A DNA stretch of 64,000 nt from Arthrobacter pullicola (lineage in GTDB: Bacteria; Actinomycetota; Actinomycetes; Actinomycetales; Micrococcaceae). Shown here one piece after another: positions 34,910 to 43,302 of this stretch. Positions within the stretch are counted from its first letter, which is position 1. Each line of letters starts with the position of its first letter. Location of the stretch: contig NZ_JACSQC010000001.1 of the NCBI RefSeq assembly GCF_014836875.1, positions 1-64,000 on the forward strand. Reading direction: 5' to 3'. The notes below the pieces were generated by a model. The model was given only the letters and a program-made list of their open reading frames with translations. It was not told the origin of the DNA and made no database searches. The position numbers were made by a program, and so were the translations under genes.

Positions 34910-35642
34910 GACTGCAATCATCACCGGCGGTGCCGGCGGAATCGGACGCGGAATTGTCCGCCGATTCCTGTCCGAGGGCGCGAAGGTGGCCGTGGTCGAC
35001 ATCGACCAGGCCCAGGGCGACCAGCTCCTGGCTGACCTCGACGGCCTGGGCGATGTCATTTTCATCGCCAAGGACATCTCCAAGGAGGAGAATGCCGCCG
35101 CGATCGTGGCCGAAACCGTGGAGCATTTCGGCGCCCTGGACATCCTGGTCAACAACGCCCATGCCTCCAAGCAGGCGCCGATCATGGAGACCACCCAGGA
35201 AATGTGGGACCTCTCCTTCGGCACGGGCACCATGGCAACGTTCCACCTGATGCGCGCCGCCTACCCGGAGCTGAAGAAGACCCGCGGCAGCATCGTCAAC
35301 TTCGCTTCGGGCGCCGGCATGAAGGGCCTGCCGAACCAGGCAACCTACGCCGCGGCGAAGGAAGCCATCCGCGCCATCTCCCGGACCGCTGCCAATGAGT
35401 GGGCTGCGGACGGCATCCGCGTCAACGTGGTCTCTCCCATTGCCCTGACGCCGGGCATCGTCCAGTGGAGCCAGGCCTTCCCCGAGGCCTACCAGGAAGT
35501 CGTGGATGCCGTCCCGCTGGGCCGCCTCGGCGATCCCGAAACGGACATCGCACCGATCGTTGTGTTCTTGGCCAGCGAACAGTCCAAGTACATGACCGGC
35601 CAGACGCTGATGGCCGACGGCGGTTCCATCAAGCTGTACTAG
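34893..35642 (+). CDS. Short-chain dehydrogenase/reductase
   Basis: 249 aa from ATG 34893 after GGAAGGAAG, overlapping the TetR gene by 17 bases. Nucleotide-binding TGGAGGIGRGI, VVDID (Asp favours NAD), NNAHAS in place of NNAG, catalytic Ser in NFASGAG and YAAAK. The C-terminus ITGQTLMADGG-like (MTGQTLMADGGSIKLY) is typical. It follows the LysR/MBL/MHS module and may act on the same substrate. It converges on the minus-strand monooxygenase with six bases between stops. Confidence 0.9.
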   Translation: MQLKDKTAIITGGAGGIGRGIVRRFLSEGAKVAVVDIDQAQGDQLLADLDGLGDVIFIAKDISKEENAAAIVAETVEHFGALDILVNNAHASKQAPIMETTQEMWDLSFGTGTMATFHLMRAAYPELKKTRGSIVNFASGAGMKGLPNQATYAAAKEAIRAISRTAANEWAADGIRVNVVSPIALTPGIVQWSQAFPEAYQEVVDAVPLGRLGDPETDIAPIVVFLASEQSKYMTGQTLMADGGSIKLY

Positions 35643-35648
35643 CCAGCC

Positions 35649-37046
35649 CTAGCCGTTGACCGCCGGGGCGAAGCGGTACTTCGCGCCCCGGTGGGTTTCG
35701 GGCAGCTTGTCGCCGGCGCCGAAGAGCTTGTTCCGCAGCGTTCCGGGAGCGTATTCCGTGGGGTAGGCACCGCGCTTCTGCAGCTCCGGCACCACAAACT
35801 CCACCACGTCTTCAAACGTGCCGGGCGTCACGGCGTAGGCCAGGTTGAAACCGTCGACGTCGGTCTCCTCAACCCAGCGGATCAGTTCCTCGGCAACCTC
35901 GGCACCGGAACCGACCAGCCGCGGACCCAGCCCGCCGATCCCGGCAGATTCGGCGATGTCCCGCACGGTCCAGGGCTCGCCGTCATCCTTCACCTTCTGG
36001 AAGTTTCCGGCGGCGGACTGGATGGCGTTGGATTTCACGTTGCCCAGCGGCTCGTCCAGGTTGTAGGTGGAAAGGTCCACGCCCATCCAGCCGGACATCA
36101 GGGCCAGCGCCCCTTCGTCGCTGGTGTAGCGCTGGTAGTCCTCATGCTTGGCCTGCGCCTCTTCCGGAGTCGCTGCCGTGATGATGGTCAGCAGCGTGTA
36201 AATCCGGATCGAGTAGCGGTCCCGGCCGGCGGCTTCAGCGGCGTCGCGGATCTTGGTGACCGTGGCCTTGAGCTTTTCCACCGTGGGGGCTCCCACGAAA
36301 ACGGCCTCGGCGTTCTCGGCGGCGAACGCGATGCCGCGGGGCGAGGCGCCCGCCTGGAAGATCACCGGGGTGCGCTGCGGGGACGGCTCGGAAATATGGA
36401 TGCCGGGAACCTTGAAGTACTTGCCCTCGTGGTTGATGTCGTGCACCTTCGAGGGGTCGGTGAAGACGCCTGACTCGCGGTCCCGGACCACGGCGTCGTC
36501 CTCCCAGGAGCCCTCAAGCAGCTTGTAGACCACTTCGAGATACTCATCGGCATGGTTGTACCGCTCGTCGTGTTCCAGCTGGTCTTCCTGGCCCATGTTT
36601 CGTGCGGCGGAGGGAAGGTAGCCGGTGACCACGTTCCAGCCGACCCGCCCGTTGGTGATGTGGTCCAGGGTGGAGAGCCGGCGGGCAAACGGGTACGGGT
36701 GCTCGTAGGCAGTGCCCGCGGTGACGCCGAAGCCCAGGTTCTCGGTGACCAGGGCCATCGCAGAGACCAGCAGCAGCGGGTCGTTGACCGGCACCTGGGT
36801 GCCCTGGCGCAGCGTGGCCTCATTCGAGGAACCGTAAACGTCGTAGGTGCCCAGCACGTCGGCGATGAAGATGCCGTCGAAGAGCCCGCGTTCACAGATC
36901 TTGGCCAACTCGGTCCAGTAGCGGATGTCGTTGTACCGCGAGGACTGGTCTTCGGGATGGCGCCACAGGCCGGGCGACTGGTGGCCCACGCAGTTCATGT
37001 CGAAGGCATTGAAGCGGATCTGACGGGGTGCGGGCGAGTTTGCCAT
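35649..37046 (-). CDS. NtaA/SnaA/DszA family FMN-dependent monooxygenase under a SAM-IV leader
   Basis: 465 aa. FNAFDMNCVGHQSPGLWRHP, WTELAKICERGLFDGIFIADVLG, HPYPFARRLSTLDHITNGRVGWNVVTGY, HDERYNHADEYLEVVYKLLEGSWEDDAVV and TPVIFQAGASPRGI are family hallmarks. It is clearly a paralogue of the protein at 25409 but with a longer N-terminal loop. It is single-gene and follows a SAM-IV riboswitch by about 35 bases. It probably oxidises a sulfur compound with FMNH2; no reductase is adjacent. Confidence 0.87.
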   Translation of the reverse strand: MANSPAPRQIRFNAFDMNCVGHQSPGLWRHPEDQSSRYNDIRYWTELAKICERGLFDGIFIADVLGTYDVYGSSNEATLRQGTQVPVNDPLLLVSAMALVTENLGFGVTAGTAYEHPYPFARRLSTLDHITNGRVGWNVVTGYLPSAARNMGQEDQLEHDERYNHADEYLEVVYKLLEGSWEDDAVVRDRESGVFTDPSKVHDINHEGKYFKVPGIHISEPSPQRTPVIFQAGASPRGIAFAAENAEAVFVGAPTVEKLKATVTKIRDAAEAAGRDRYSIRIYTLLTIITAATPEEAQAKHEDYQRYTSDEGALALMSGWMGVDLSTYNLDEPLGNVKSNAIQSAAGNFQKVKDDGEPWTVRDIAESAGIGGLGPRLVGSGAEVAEELIRWVEETDVDGFNLAYAVTPGTFEDVVEFVVPELQKRGAYPTEYAPGTLRNKLFGAGDKLPETHRGAKYRFAPAVNG

Positions 37047-37079
37047 GTAAGTCCTTTTCGGGTTGACGCACCGTCAAGG

Positions 37080-37198
37080 AGCGCCGTACTTGCCACTGGC
37101 GAAAGCGCCTGCGACCGGATCGTCATCTGGGGCACCCCGCCACGGGAGAGGGTTGCCGCCCAACCAGCCAGAGCTTTGCGTTGGGACTCATGATCCTG
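37080..37198 (-). ncRNA. SAM-IV riboswitch of the DszA-like monooxygenase
   Basis: Minus strand: GGATCATGAGTCCCAACGC, GCTCTGGCTGGTTGGGCGGC, AACCCTCTCCCGTGGCGGGG, TGCCCCAGATGACGATCCGG, then hairpin GGCG-CUUU-CGCC and GGCAAGTACGG. GGATC and GATCC close P1. It is nearly the same as the copy at 20486-20606 in the core, while the apical hairpin after P1 differs in sequence but keeps its pairing. CATACT (37211-37206) is a candidate -10. The aptamer ends only 34 bases before the ATG, so control of translation is possible. Confidence 0.87.
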
Positions 37199-37251
37199 CC
37201 CGCCCAGTATGGAACACCGCCCCCGGTGGCGCGCAAGCCGGACTGTGTCAC

Positions 37252-37273
37252 GCGGCGTAATGCCCGACGGCGG
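37252..37273 (+). repeat. Direct repeat left of the 37348-38187 gene
   Basis: GCGGCGTAATGCCCGACGGC followed by GG matches 38202-38223 with one mismatch over 22 bases. The two copies flank a single gene of lower GC content. Confidence 0.6.
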
Positions 37274-37347
37274 CGCTGGGGAATCCGTTCTCAACAGGCA
37301 GGTCCGGCGTAGCTGCCTGTCGGCGAAGAATCCCTTAGGGTAGCGAA

Positions 37348-38187
37348 ATGAGAAGACACCTCACCTGGATTCTTCCCTTGGCGCTCATCCCCATTGCCTA
37401 TATCGCCTTGCGGCTGGTTTTCACTGCATACGGTGAGAATGATGCGGACAGTGGCGCTTCGATGGATCTTGGATATGCCCTCTTACTTCTTGCTGCCCTT
37501 GGGGTTTGGTTGGTCGGCACCATTTACCTAACCATCAAGGCAATTACGAACGCGCACCGGGTATTCCGCTCGTTCCGACGGGGAAAAGGCCATTACACCC
37601 GCACGGAACAGGCACAGCGGGACCTCCAGCTGCATTATGAAGATTCTTGGAATAAAGCGCAGGCGTTGACCGGACAATTGAGTGAAGGCCATCTCCCTCC
37701 CGCCATGCAGGTGTGGGGCGTGGTTCTGGAACCGGGCGAAAACCTCCACCTCCAAATCACCGCTGACTATGCCCGCTTTTACGGCTCGCCCGGTACATAT
37801 GTCCACACGAGCGGTTTCTTTTGGGGTCAGCCGGCTTTTGTGCTTGCCGGGATGGGAGTAACTGCCTTGTCCAATAATTCTCGGCGCCGGTCGGCAGAAG
37901 CTGCCTCACGCCAGCATTGGCGCGACGCAAGACGCACGGCAATGTTTTTGACTGACCGCCGCATCCTCTGCCAGGTGGATGGCCGCTGGTTGAGCTTTTA
38001 CTATTCCCACGTCGCGGCCTGCTATCCCGAGCCGGAAAACAACAGTGTGGTGTTGGAATTCCATCAGGGCGATCCGCTGCTGATCGGCGGACCGGAAGCG
38101 CCACTTGCGGCGGCCTACATTGTCTGGGCGCTCTACGGCGCAAATGGCCTCACCAGCCATCCTGCGCTGGGGTCCCTACGCGGTTAA
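37348..38187 (+). CDS. Membrane-anchored protein with PH-like C-terminal domain
   Basis: 279 aa. Two N-terminal membrane helices (LTWILPLALIPIAYIALRLVF and ALLLLAALGVWLVGTIYLTI), then a cytosolic part with ARFYGSPGTYVHTSGFFWGQPAFVLAG and a C-terminal stretch AMFLTDRRILCQVDGRWLSFYYSHVAACYP that resembles bacterial PH domains (T-x-x-R-L/I-L pattern). Codon choice is less GC-biased than in the neighbours (tta, ata, aat occur) and it is flanked by a 22-bp direct repeat, so transfer or late insertion is possible. It sits between two SAM-controlled units but has no sulfur-related feature. The function is unknown. Confidence 0.72.
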   Translation: MRRHLTWILPLALIPIAYIALRLVFTAYGENDADSGASMDLGYALLLLAALGVWLVGTIYLTIKAITNAHRVFRSFRRGKGHYTRTEQAQRDLQLHYEDSWNKAQALTGQLSEGHLPPAMQVWGVVLEPGENLHLQITADYARFYGSPGTYVHTSGFFWGQPAFVLAGMGVTALSNNSRRRSAEAASRQHWRDARRTAMFLTDRRILCQVDGRWLSFYYSHVAACYPEPENNSVVLEFHQGDPLLIGGPEAPLAAAYIVWALYGANGLTSHPALGSLRG

Positions 38188-38201
38188 TCATCCGGCGCAC
38201 G

Positions 38202-38223
38202 GCGGCGTAATGCCCGGCGGCGG
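38202..38223 (+). repeat. Direct repeat right of the 37348-38187 gene
   Basis: GCGGCGTAATGCCCGGCGGC followed by GG, the partner of 37252-37273 with one mismatch. The rest of 38188-38309 is GC-rich with no gene. Confidence 0.6.
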
Positions 38224-38309
38224 GAGCCGGGTTCGCCGCGAATCCGGCGCGGCGAATTGTTACGCCGGGACTTGCCCGCGGGCAGCCCGAGGGCGTTTAG
38301 TTATGGCTT

Positions 38310-38472
38310 GACCATCCCGAGCGGCTGAGAGACCTGGATCAGTGAAGCCGCAGCAACCCTGGTCGGCGCGTTTCCTCCTTGAGGCGCGGCGATAACGAGG
38401 TGGACGTCGCAGGAGGCCGGTAAGCCGGCCCAGGACGTTTTCCGTAGGGTGCTACTGCCAGGACCGATGGAG
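38310..38472 (+). ncRNA. SAM-I riboswitch with long P3, upstream of ssuB
   Basis: Plus strand: CCATCCCGAGCGGCTGAGAG (38312-38331), ACCTGGATCAGTGAAGCCGC, AGCAACCC, then after about 90 bases GGGTGCTACTGCCAGGACC and GATGG (38466-38470). CCATC/GATGG close P1. The core matches the element at 28439, but the P3 arm is expanded from about 35 to about 90 bases and contains GGCCGGTAAGCCGGCC. The 3' strand of P1 (GATGGAG) contains the GGAG that serves ssuB, so SAM binding would hide the ribosome-binding site directly. Confidence 0.9.
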
Positions 38473-38478
38473 TGTTCA

Positions 38479-39306
38479 ATGACTGCAGTACTTTCCTCCG
38501 GGTCCCATGCCGTGTCCGCTGCCGCGGGCCCCGCACCAGACACCGCCCTGTCCGTGACCTTCGACGGCGTGGGCCGCAGCTTCGGCTCCGGCCCGGACGC
38601 CCACGTGGTGCTCCGGGACATTCACTTCGAGGTGCGCCCCGGTGAAGTCCTCGCCATCCTTGGCTCCAGCGGCTGCGGCAAATCCACCCTGCTGCGGGCC
38701 ACCGCGGGGCTCGACGCCGCTTCGACCGGCAGCGTGCGGATCGACGGAACAGCCGTCCGCGGCATCGATGACCGCTGTGCCGTGGCCTTCCAGGAACCCC
38801 GCCTGCTGCCCTGGCAGACCCTGCAGGCCAATGTTGCGATCGGCCTCCCCAAGGGCACCAGCGCCAGCGAGGGCAAGGCGAAGGTTGCCGAACTGCTGAA
38901 GCTGGTGGAGCTGGACAGCTTCGCCAAGCACCAGCCCCGCGCGGTATCCGGCGGTATGGCGCAGCGCGCCTCCCTGGCACGGGCCCTGGCCCGCAGGCCC
39001 GGGGTGCTGCTGCTGGATGAACCGTTCGGTGCTCTCGACGCGCTGACCCGCCTGAAGATGCAGGATCTGCTGCTGGACGTGCACCGCGCCGCCCCGGCCA
39101 CCGTCCTGCTGGTCACCCACGACGTCGACGAGGCGCTGCAGCTCGCAGACCGCATCATCGTCCTGGGCCGCGAACCGGGCAAACCCGGCGCCACCATCAC
39201 CCAGACCATCACCGTCCCGGGCGCACGTCCCCGGGACCGTGCCTCGGCCGAACTGGCGCGAATGCGCGGCGAGCTCCTGGCGAGCCTCGGCGTCGAGCGC
39301 CACTAG
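38479..39306 (+). CDS. ssuB: Sulfonate/nitrate-type ABC transporter ATPase
   Basis: 275 aa from ATG 38479; ATG 38467 lies inside the riboswitch P1 helix and is less likely. Walker A GSSGCGKST, Q-loop FQEPRLLPWQTL (the EPRLLPW form is typical of SsuB/TauB/NrtD), signature VSGGMAQRASLARAL, Walker B VLLLDEPFGALD, switch VTHDVDEAL. It powers uptake of sulfonates with SsuA and SsuC encoded downstream. It is the first gene after the SAM-I leader. Confidence 0.88.
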   Translation: MTAVLSSGSHAVSAAAGPAPDTALSVTFDGVGRSFGSGPDAHVVLRDIHFEVRPGEVLAILGSSGCGKSTLLRATAGLDAASTGSVRIDGTAVRGIDDRCAVAFQEPRLLPWQTLQANVAIGLPKGTSASEGKAKVAELLKLVELDSFAKHQPRAVSGGMAQRASLARALARRPGVLLLDEPFGALDALTRLKMQDLLLDVHRAAPATVLLVTHDVDEALQLADRIIVLGREPGKPGATITQTITVPGARPRDRASAELARMRGELLASLGVERH

Positions 39307-39413
39307 CCTTCCCACCCGTTGTCCCACGTCCCGGCCGTGCCGGGACGTCTCCGCGGACGTTTTGTGCCCGCACCAGCTTTGCTTCCCCACCCCGCTCATC
39401 CAAAGGAATCCCC

Positions 39414-40460
39414 ATGAACAGCCGTTCCCGCTTTACCCGCCGCCCCCTCGCGGTAATCGCCGCCACCGCCGCCGCGGTCTCCCTGGCCCTGACCGGCTGC
39501 GTCGCCGGTGAGGATTCCTCCGCCGGTGCCGCCAGTGAAGCTGCCGACGGCGGCACGCTGAACATCGACTTCGCCACCTACAACCCCCTGAGCCTGGTCA
39601 TCAAGGACCAGGGCTGGCTGGAAGCCACCCTCGCCGAGCAGGGCGTGGACGTGAACTGGGTACAGTCCGCCGGCTCCAACAAGGCGAATGAGGCACTGCG
39701 GGCCGGGGCGATCGACGTCGGCTCCACCGCAGGTTCTGCCGCCCTGCTGGCCCGCGCGAACGGCTCGGAGATCACGACCATCAGCATCTACTCCCAGCCG
39801 GAGTGGGCTGCCCTGGTGGTCGGCCCGGACTCGGACATCACCTCGGTGGCGGACCTGGCCGGCAAGTCGGTCGCTGCGACCAAGGGCACCGACCCGTACT
39901 TCTTCCTGGTCCAGGCCCTGGAGGAGGCCGGCCTGAGCACCTCGGACGTAACGGTGGAGAACCTGCAGCACGCCGACGGGCGCACCGCACTGGAAAACGG
40001 TGCCGTTGACGCCTGGGCCGGGCTGGATCCGATCATGGCAGGCGCCGAGCAGGCCGGTGCGGAGCTGCTGTACCGCAACCTGGACTTCAACACCTACGGC
40101 TTCCTGAATGCCACCGAATCCTTCCTCAAGGAAAAGCCCGAGCTGGCACAGGTGGTTGTGAACGCGTATGAGAAGGCCCGCGCCTGGGCCGCCGAAAACC
40201 CGGAGGAAACCGCGCAGATCCTGGCCGACGTCGCCGGCCTGGACCTTGAGGTAGCCAAGACCGTGATCCTGGAGCGCAGCAACCTGGACGTTGACGCCGC
40301 CCCGGGTGACGCGCAGCGTGCGGTCCTGGAAAAGATCGGCCCCACGTTTGTGGAGACCGGTGACGTCGCGGAGCAGTCCACCATTGACGACGCCATCGCC
40401 AACCTGCTGGACGATTCCTTCGTGAAGAAGGCCGATCCGGAAGCCATCAAGGAATCCTAG
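39414..40460 (+). CDS. ssuA: Sulfonate-type ABC transporter substrate-binding lipoprotein
   Basis: 348 aa. Lipoprotein signal ending LALTGC with the modified Cys at residue 29. The mature protein has LNIDFATYNPLSLVIKDQGWLE, WVQSAGSNKANEALRAGAIDVGSTAGSAALLARANGS and VAATKGTDPYFFLVQALEEAGLS, the SsuA/TauA pattern. It captures a sulfonate outside the membrane for SsuBC. It follows ssuB after 107 bases that contain a GC-rich stretch but no clear terminator. The ssuC start overlaps its stop (TAGTG). Confidence 0.88.
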   Translation: MNSRSRFTRRPLAVIAATAAAVSLALTGCVAGEDSSAGAASEAADGGTLNIDFATYNPLSLVIKDQGWLEATLAEQGVDVNWVQSAGSNKANEALRAGAIDVGSTAGSAALLARANGSEITTISIYSQPEWAALVVGPDSDITSVADLAGKSVAATKGTDPYFFLVQALEEAGLSTSDVTVENLQHADGRTALENGAVDAWAGLDPIMAGAEQAGAELLYRNLDFNTYGFLNATESFLKEKPELAQVVVNAYEKARAWAAENPEETAQILADVAGLDLEVAKTVILERSNLDVDAAPGDAQRAVLEKIGPTFVETGDVAEQSTIDDAIANLLDDSFVKKADPEAIKES

Positions 40461-41332
40461 TGAGCAATTCGTACCTGACCGGAAGCTCGGCAGTACCCGG
40501 CGGCTTGCAGGGCCCCCCGGCAGTGCTCCCGTCCCAACCCGCTGCCCCGGAGCGGATCTCCGGGGCCTCCGGACCGCTCTCCCGGGGCTGGGTCCGAGTG
40601 CTCCTGGGCCTGGTGGTCCCGGTGCTGGTCCTTGCGCTCTGGCAGCTGGTTTCGGTGCTGGGGGTCTTCAGCGCCGTGCAGCTGCCCTCGCCGGGCGCTG
40701 TCCTGTCCTCCGCCGTCGACCTGTTTGACCGCGGGGAACTGGGCACACATATCGCCATCTCCACCCAGCGCGTGCTGACCGGTTTTGCCGCCGGCGCCGC
40801 GCTGGGCCTGGTGCTCGGCGCCGTGCTGGGCCTTTCCCGCCTGGCCGATGTCCTGCTCGGCCCGCTGCTCGGCGCGCTCCGTGCCGTACCGTCGCTGGCG
40901 CTGGTGCCGCTGCTGATCCTCTGGATGGGAATCGGGGAGGACTCGAAGGTCACGCTGATCACCATCGGTGCGTTCTTCCCGGTCTTCACCACCGTGTCCC
41001 TGGCGCTGCGGCACGTGGACAAGAACCTCGTCGAAGCCGCGCGGGCGTTTGGCCTGAACGGCGTCAAGCTGCTCACCACTGTGCAGCTGCCCGCCGTCGT
41101 CCCTGCCGTGTTCTCCGGGCTGCGGCTGGCACTGGCGCAGTCCTGGCTGTTCCTGGTGGCGGCCGAGCTGATCGCCTCCTCCATGGGGCTCGGCTTCCTG
41201 CTGACGGACTCGCAGAACAACGGCCGCACCGACCGCATGTTCCTGGCAATCGTGCTGCTGGCAGTTATTGGTAAGACAACCGATGCCCTGCTGGGCCTCG
41301 CAGAAAAGTGGGCAGTGAAGAAGTGGGCGTAA
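40460..41332 (+). CDS. ssuC: Sulfonate-type ABC transporter permease
   Basis: 290 aa from GTG 40460, overlapping the ssuA stop by one base. Six helices follow an N-terminal cytoplasmic region of about 45 aa. The EAA loop reads EAARAFGLNGVKLLTTVQLPAVVPAVFSGLRLAL, typical of SsuC/TauC, and SWLFLVAAELIASSMGLGFLL completes the signature. It forms the channel of the sulfonate importer with SsuB. Confidence 0.9.
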   Translation: MSNSYLTGSSAVPGGLQGPPAVLPSQPAAPERISGASGPLSRGWVRVLLGLVVPVLVLALWQLVSVLGVFSAVQLPSPGAVLSSAVDLFDRGELGTHIAISTQRVLTGFAAGAALGLVLGAVLGLSRLADVLLGPLLGALRAVPSLALVPLLILWMGIGEDSKVTLITIGAFFPVFTTVSLALRHVDKNLVEAARAFGLNGVKLLTTVQLPAVVPAVFSGLRLALAQSWLFLVAAELIASSMGLGFLLTDSQNNGRTDRMFLAIVLLAVIGKTTDALLGLAEKWAVKKWA

Positions 41333-43302
41333 GAACAGCACCCCAGCCGGCCGCAGAGCCGGAGTTCGCCACTGAAGCGGAACGCATCGCGTTCTGGGAG
41401 GAAGCCGCGCGGCGGCTGCAGTGGGAGGAACCGTGGCACACCGCGCACCGGTTCACCCCGCCGCAGCGCCTCAGCGGGCCGGAGGTTCCCGAAGCCGACG
41501 CAGAATACAGCGTTCCGGAGATCGAGTGGTTCGCTGGCGGCAAGCTCAACGTCGCCGTGAACTGCGTGGACCGCCACGTCGCCGCCGGCCACGGAGACAA
41601 GGTTGCCCTGCACTTCGAGGGTGAGCCCGGCGACCGGCGCACCCTGACCTACGCCGACCTGCAGCAAGAGGTCTCCCGCGCCGCCAACGCTCTGCTGGCC
41701 CTCGGCATCGAACAGGGCGACCGGGTGGTCATCTATCTGCCGGTCATCGCCGAAACCGTCATCATCACCCTGGCCTGCGCCCGCATCGGGGCCGTGCACT
41801 CGCTGGTGTTCGGCGGGTTCTCCGCGGAGGCGCTGAAGTTCCGGGTGGAGGACACCCGCACCAAGCTGCTGGTCACCACGGACGGGCAGTACCGGCGCGG
41901 GGCAGCCGTCCCGGTCAAGGACAACGCGGATAAAGCCGTGTCCGGCGAGAACTCGATCGAGCACGTCCTGGTGGTCAAGCGGACCGGCTGCGACATCGCC
42001 TGGACCGAGGGCCGGGATATCTGGTGGCACGAGACCGTTGACACCGCCTCCGACGTGCACGAACCGGAAGCGTTCGACGCCGAAACCCCGCTGTTCATCA
42101 TGTACACCTCCGGGACCACGGGGAAGCCCAAGGGCCTGGTGCACACCATGGGCGGCTACCTCACGCAGGCCTCGTGGAGCTACGAGTTCCTCTTCGCCAA
42201 CCCGGACGAAGCCGCCCGCGCTGACGACGTCCACTGGTGCACCGCGGACCTGGCCTGGGTCACCGCGCACACCTACGAAATCTACGGTCCACTCTCCAAC
42301 GGCGTCACCGAGGTGATTTTCGAGGGCACTCCGAACACCCCGCACCCCGGCCGGCACTTCGAAATCATCGAACGCTACAAGGTCACCAGCTATTACACCG
42401 CCCCCACCCTGGTCCGCTCCCTGATGGGCTGGTTCCCCGACGGCGTCCCGGACACCTGGGACCTGTCCTCCATCCGGCTGCTCGGCACCGTGGGCGAGGC
42501 CGTGAATCCGGAGGCCTGGCGCTGGCTGCGGGAAAACGTCGGCCGCGGCGAAGTCCCGGTGATCGATACCTGGTGGCAGTCCGAAACCGGCGCCACCATC
42601 CTCTCCCCGCGCCAGACCGACACCGTGTTCAAGCCCGGCTGCGCCTCCCGTGCCCTGCCCGGCGTCTCCACCCGGATCGTCGACGAGGACGGCAATGACG
42701 TCCCGGCCAATACCCAGGGCTTCATCGTGGTGGACCGGACCGGCCCGTCCATGGCCCGCACCTGCTGGGGCGATCCGCAGCGCTACCTGTCCTCCTACTG
42801 GCGGCAGTACGCAAAACAGGGCTGGTTCCTGGCCGGCGACGGCGCCCGGTATGACGACGACGGCGATACCTGGATCCTGGGCCGGGTGGACGACGTCCTG
42901 AACGTCTCCGGGCACCGGCTCTCCACGATCGAGATCGAGTCGGCCCTGGTGTCCCACCCCTGGGTCGTGGAGGCAGGGGTCTGCCCGGTCGCCGATCCGA
43001 AGACCGGGCACGCGATCGCCGCGTTCGTGGTGCTGACCGAGACTGCATCGAAGGATGCGGGCGAGGTGACGAAGGAACTGCGGAACCACGTCGCCAAGGA
43101 AATCGGGCCGATCGCCAAGCCCGCCGCCGTCGTCGTGGTTCCCGATGTCCCCAAGACGCGCTCCGGCAAGATCATGCGCCGGCTGCTGACCCAGCTGTTC
43201 GAGGGCACCACGCTCGGCGACACCACCAGCCTGCAGAACGAACCGTGCATTCCGGCGATTCACGCCGCCTGCCAAGTCCGCAGGACTGGAAGTGGCGTCT
43301 AA
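41308..43302 (+). CDS. Acetyl-CoA synthetase-like AMP-forming ligase
   Basis: 664 aa. It overlaps ssuC by 25 bases if GTG 41308 is used, 10 bases from GTG 41323. ATP-binding YTSGTTGKPKGLVHTMGGY, DTWWQSETG (the Trp that limits the pocket to acetate in Acs), and TRSGKIMRRLL with the regulatory Lys. It makes acetyl-CoA (possibly propionyl-CoA) from the acid. Coupling to ssuABC is unusual; acetate could be a product of sulfonate breakdown, or acetyl-CoA could supply the O-acetylhomoserine used by the nearby MetY. Both are inference. Its stop shares four bases with the convergent 86-aa gene. Confidence 0.85.
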   Translation: MGSEEVGVRTAPQPAAEPEFATEAERIAFWEEAARRLQWEEPWHTAHRFTPPQRLSGPEVPEADAEYSVPEIEWFAGGKLNVAVNCVDRHVAAGHGDKVALHFEGEPGDRRTLTYADLQQEVSRAANALLALGIEQGDRVVIYLPVIAETVIITLACARIGAVHSLVFGGFSAEALKFRVEDTRTKLLVTTDGQYRRGAAVPVKDNADKAVSGENSIEHVLVVKRTGCDIAWTEGRDIWWHETVDTASDVHEPEAFDAETPLFIMYTSGTTGKPKGLVHTMGGYLTQASWSYEFLFANPDEAARADDVHWCTADLAWVTAHTYEIYGPLSNGVTEVIFEGTPNTPHPGRHFEIIERYKVTSYYTAPTLVRSLMGWFPDGVPDTWDLSSIRLLGTVGEAVNPEAWRWLRENVGRGEVPVIDTWWQSETGATILSPRQTDTVFKPGCASRALPGVSTRIVDEDGNDVPANTQGFIVVDRTGPSMARTCWGDPQRYLSSYWRQYAKQGWFLAGDGARYDDDGDTWILGRVDDVLNVSGHRLSTIEIESALVSHPWVVEAGVCPVADPKTGHAIAAFVVLTETASKDAGEVTKELRNHVAKEIGPIAKPAAVVVVPDVPKTRSGKIMRRLLTQLFEGTTLGDTTSLQNEPCIPAIHAACQVRRTGSGV

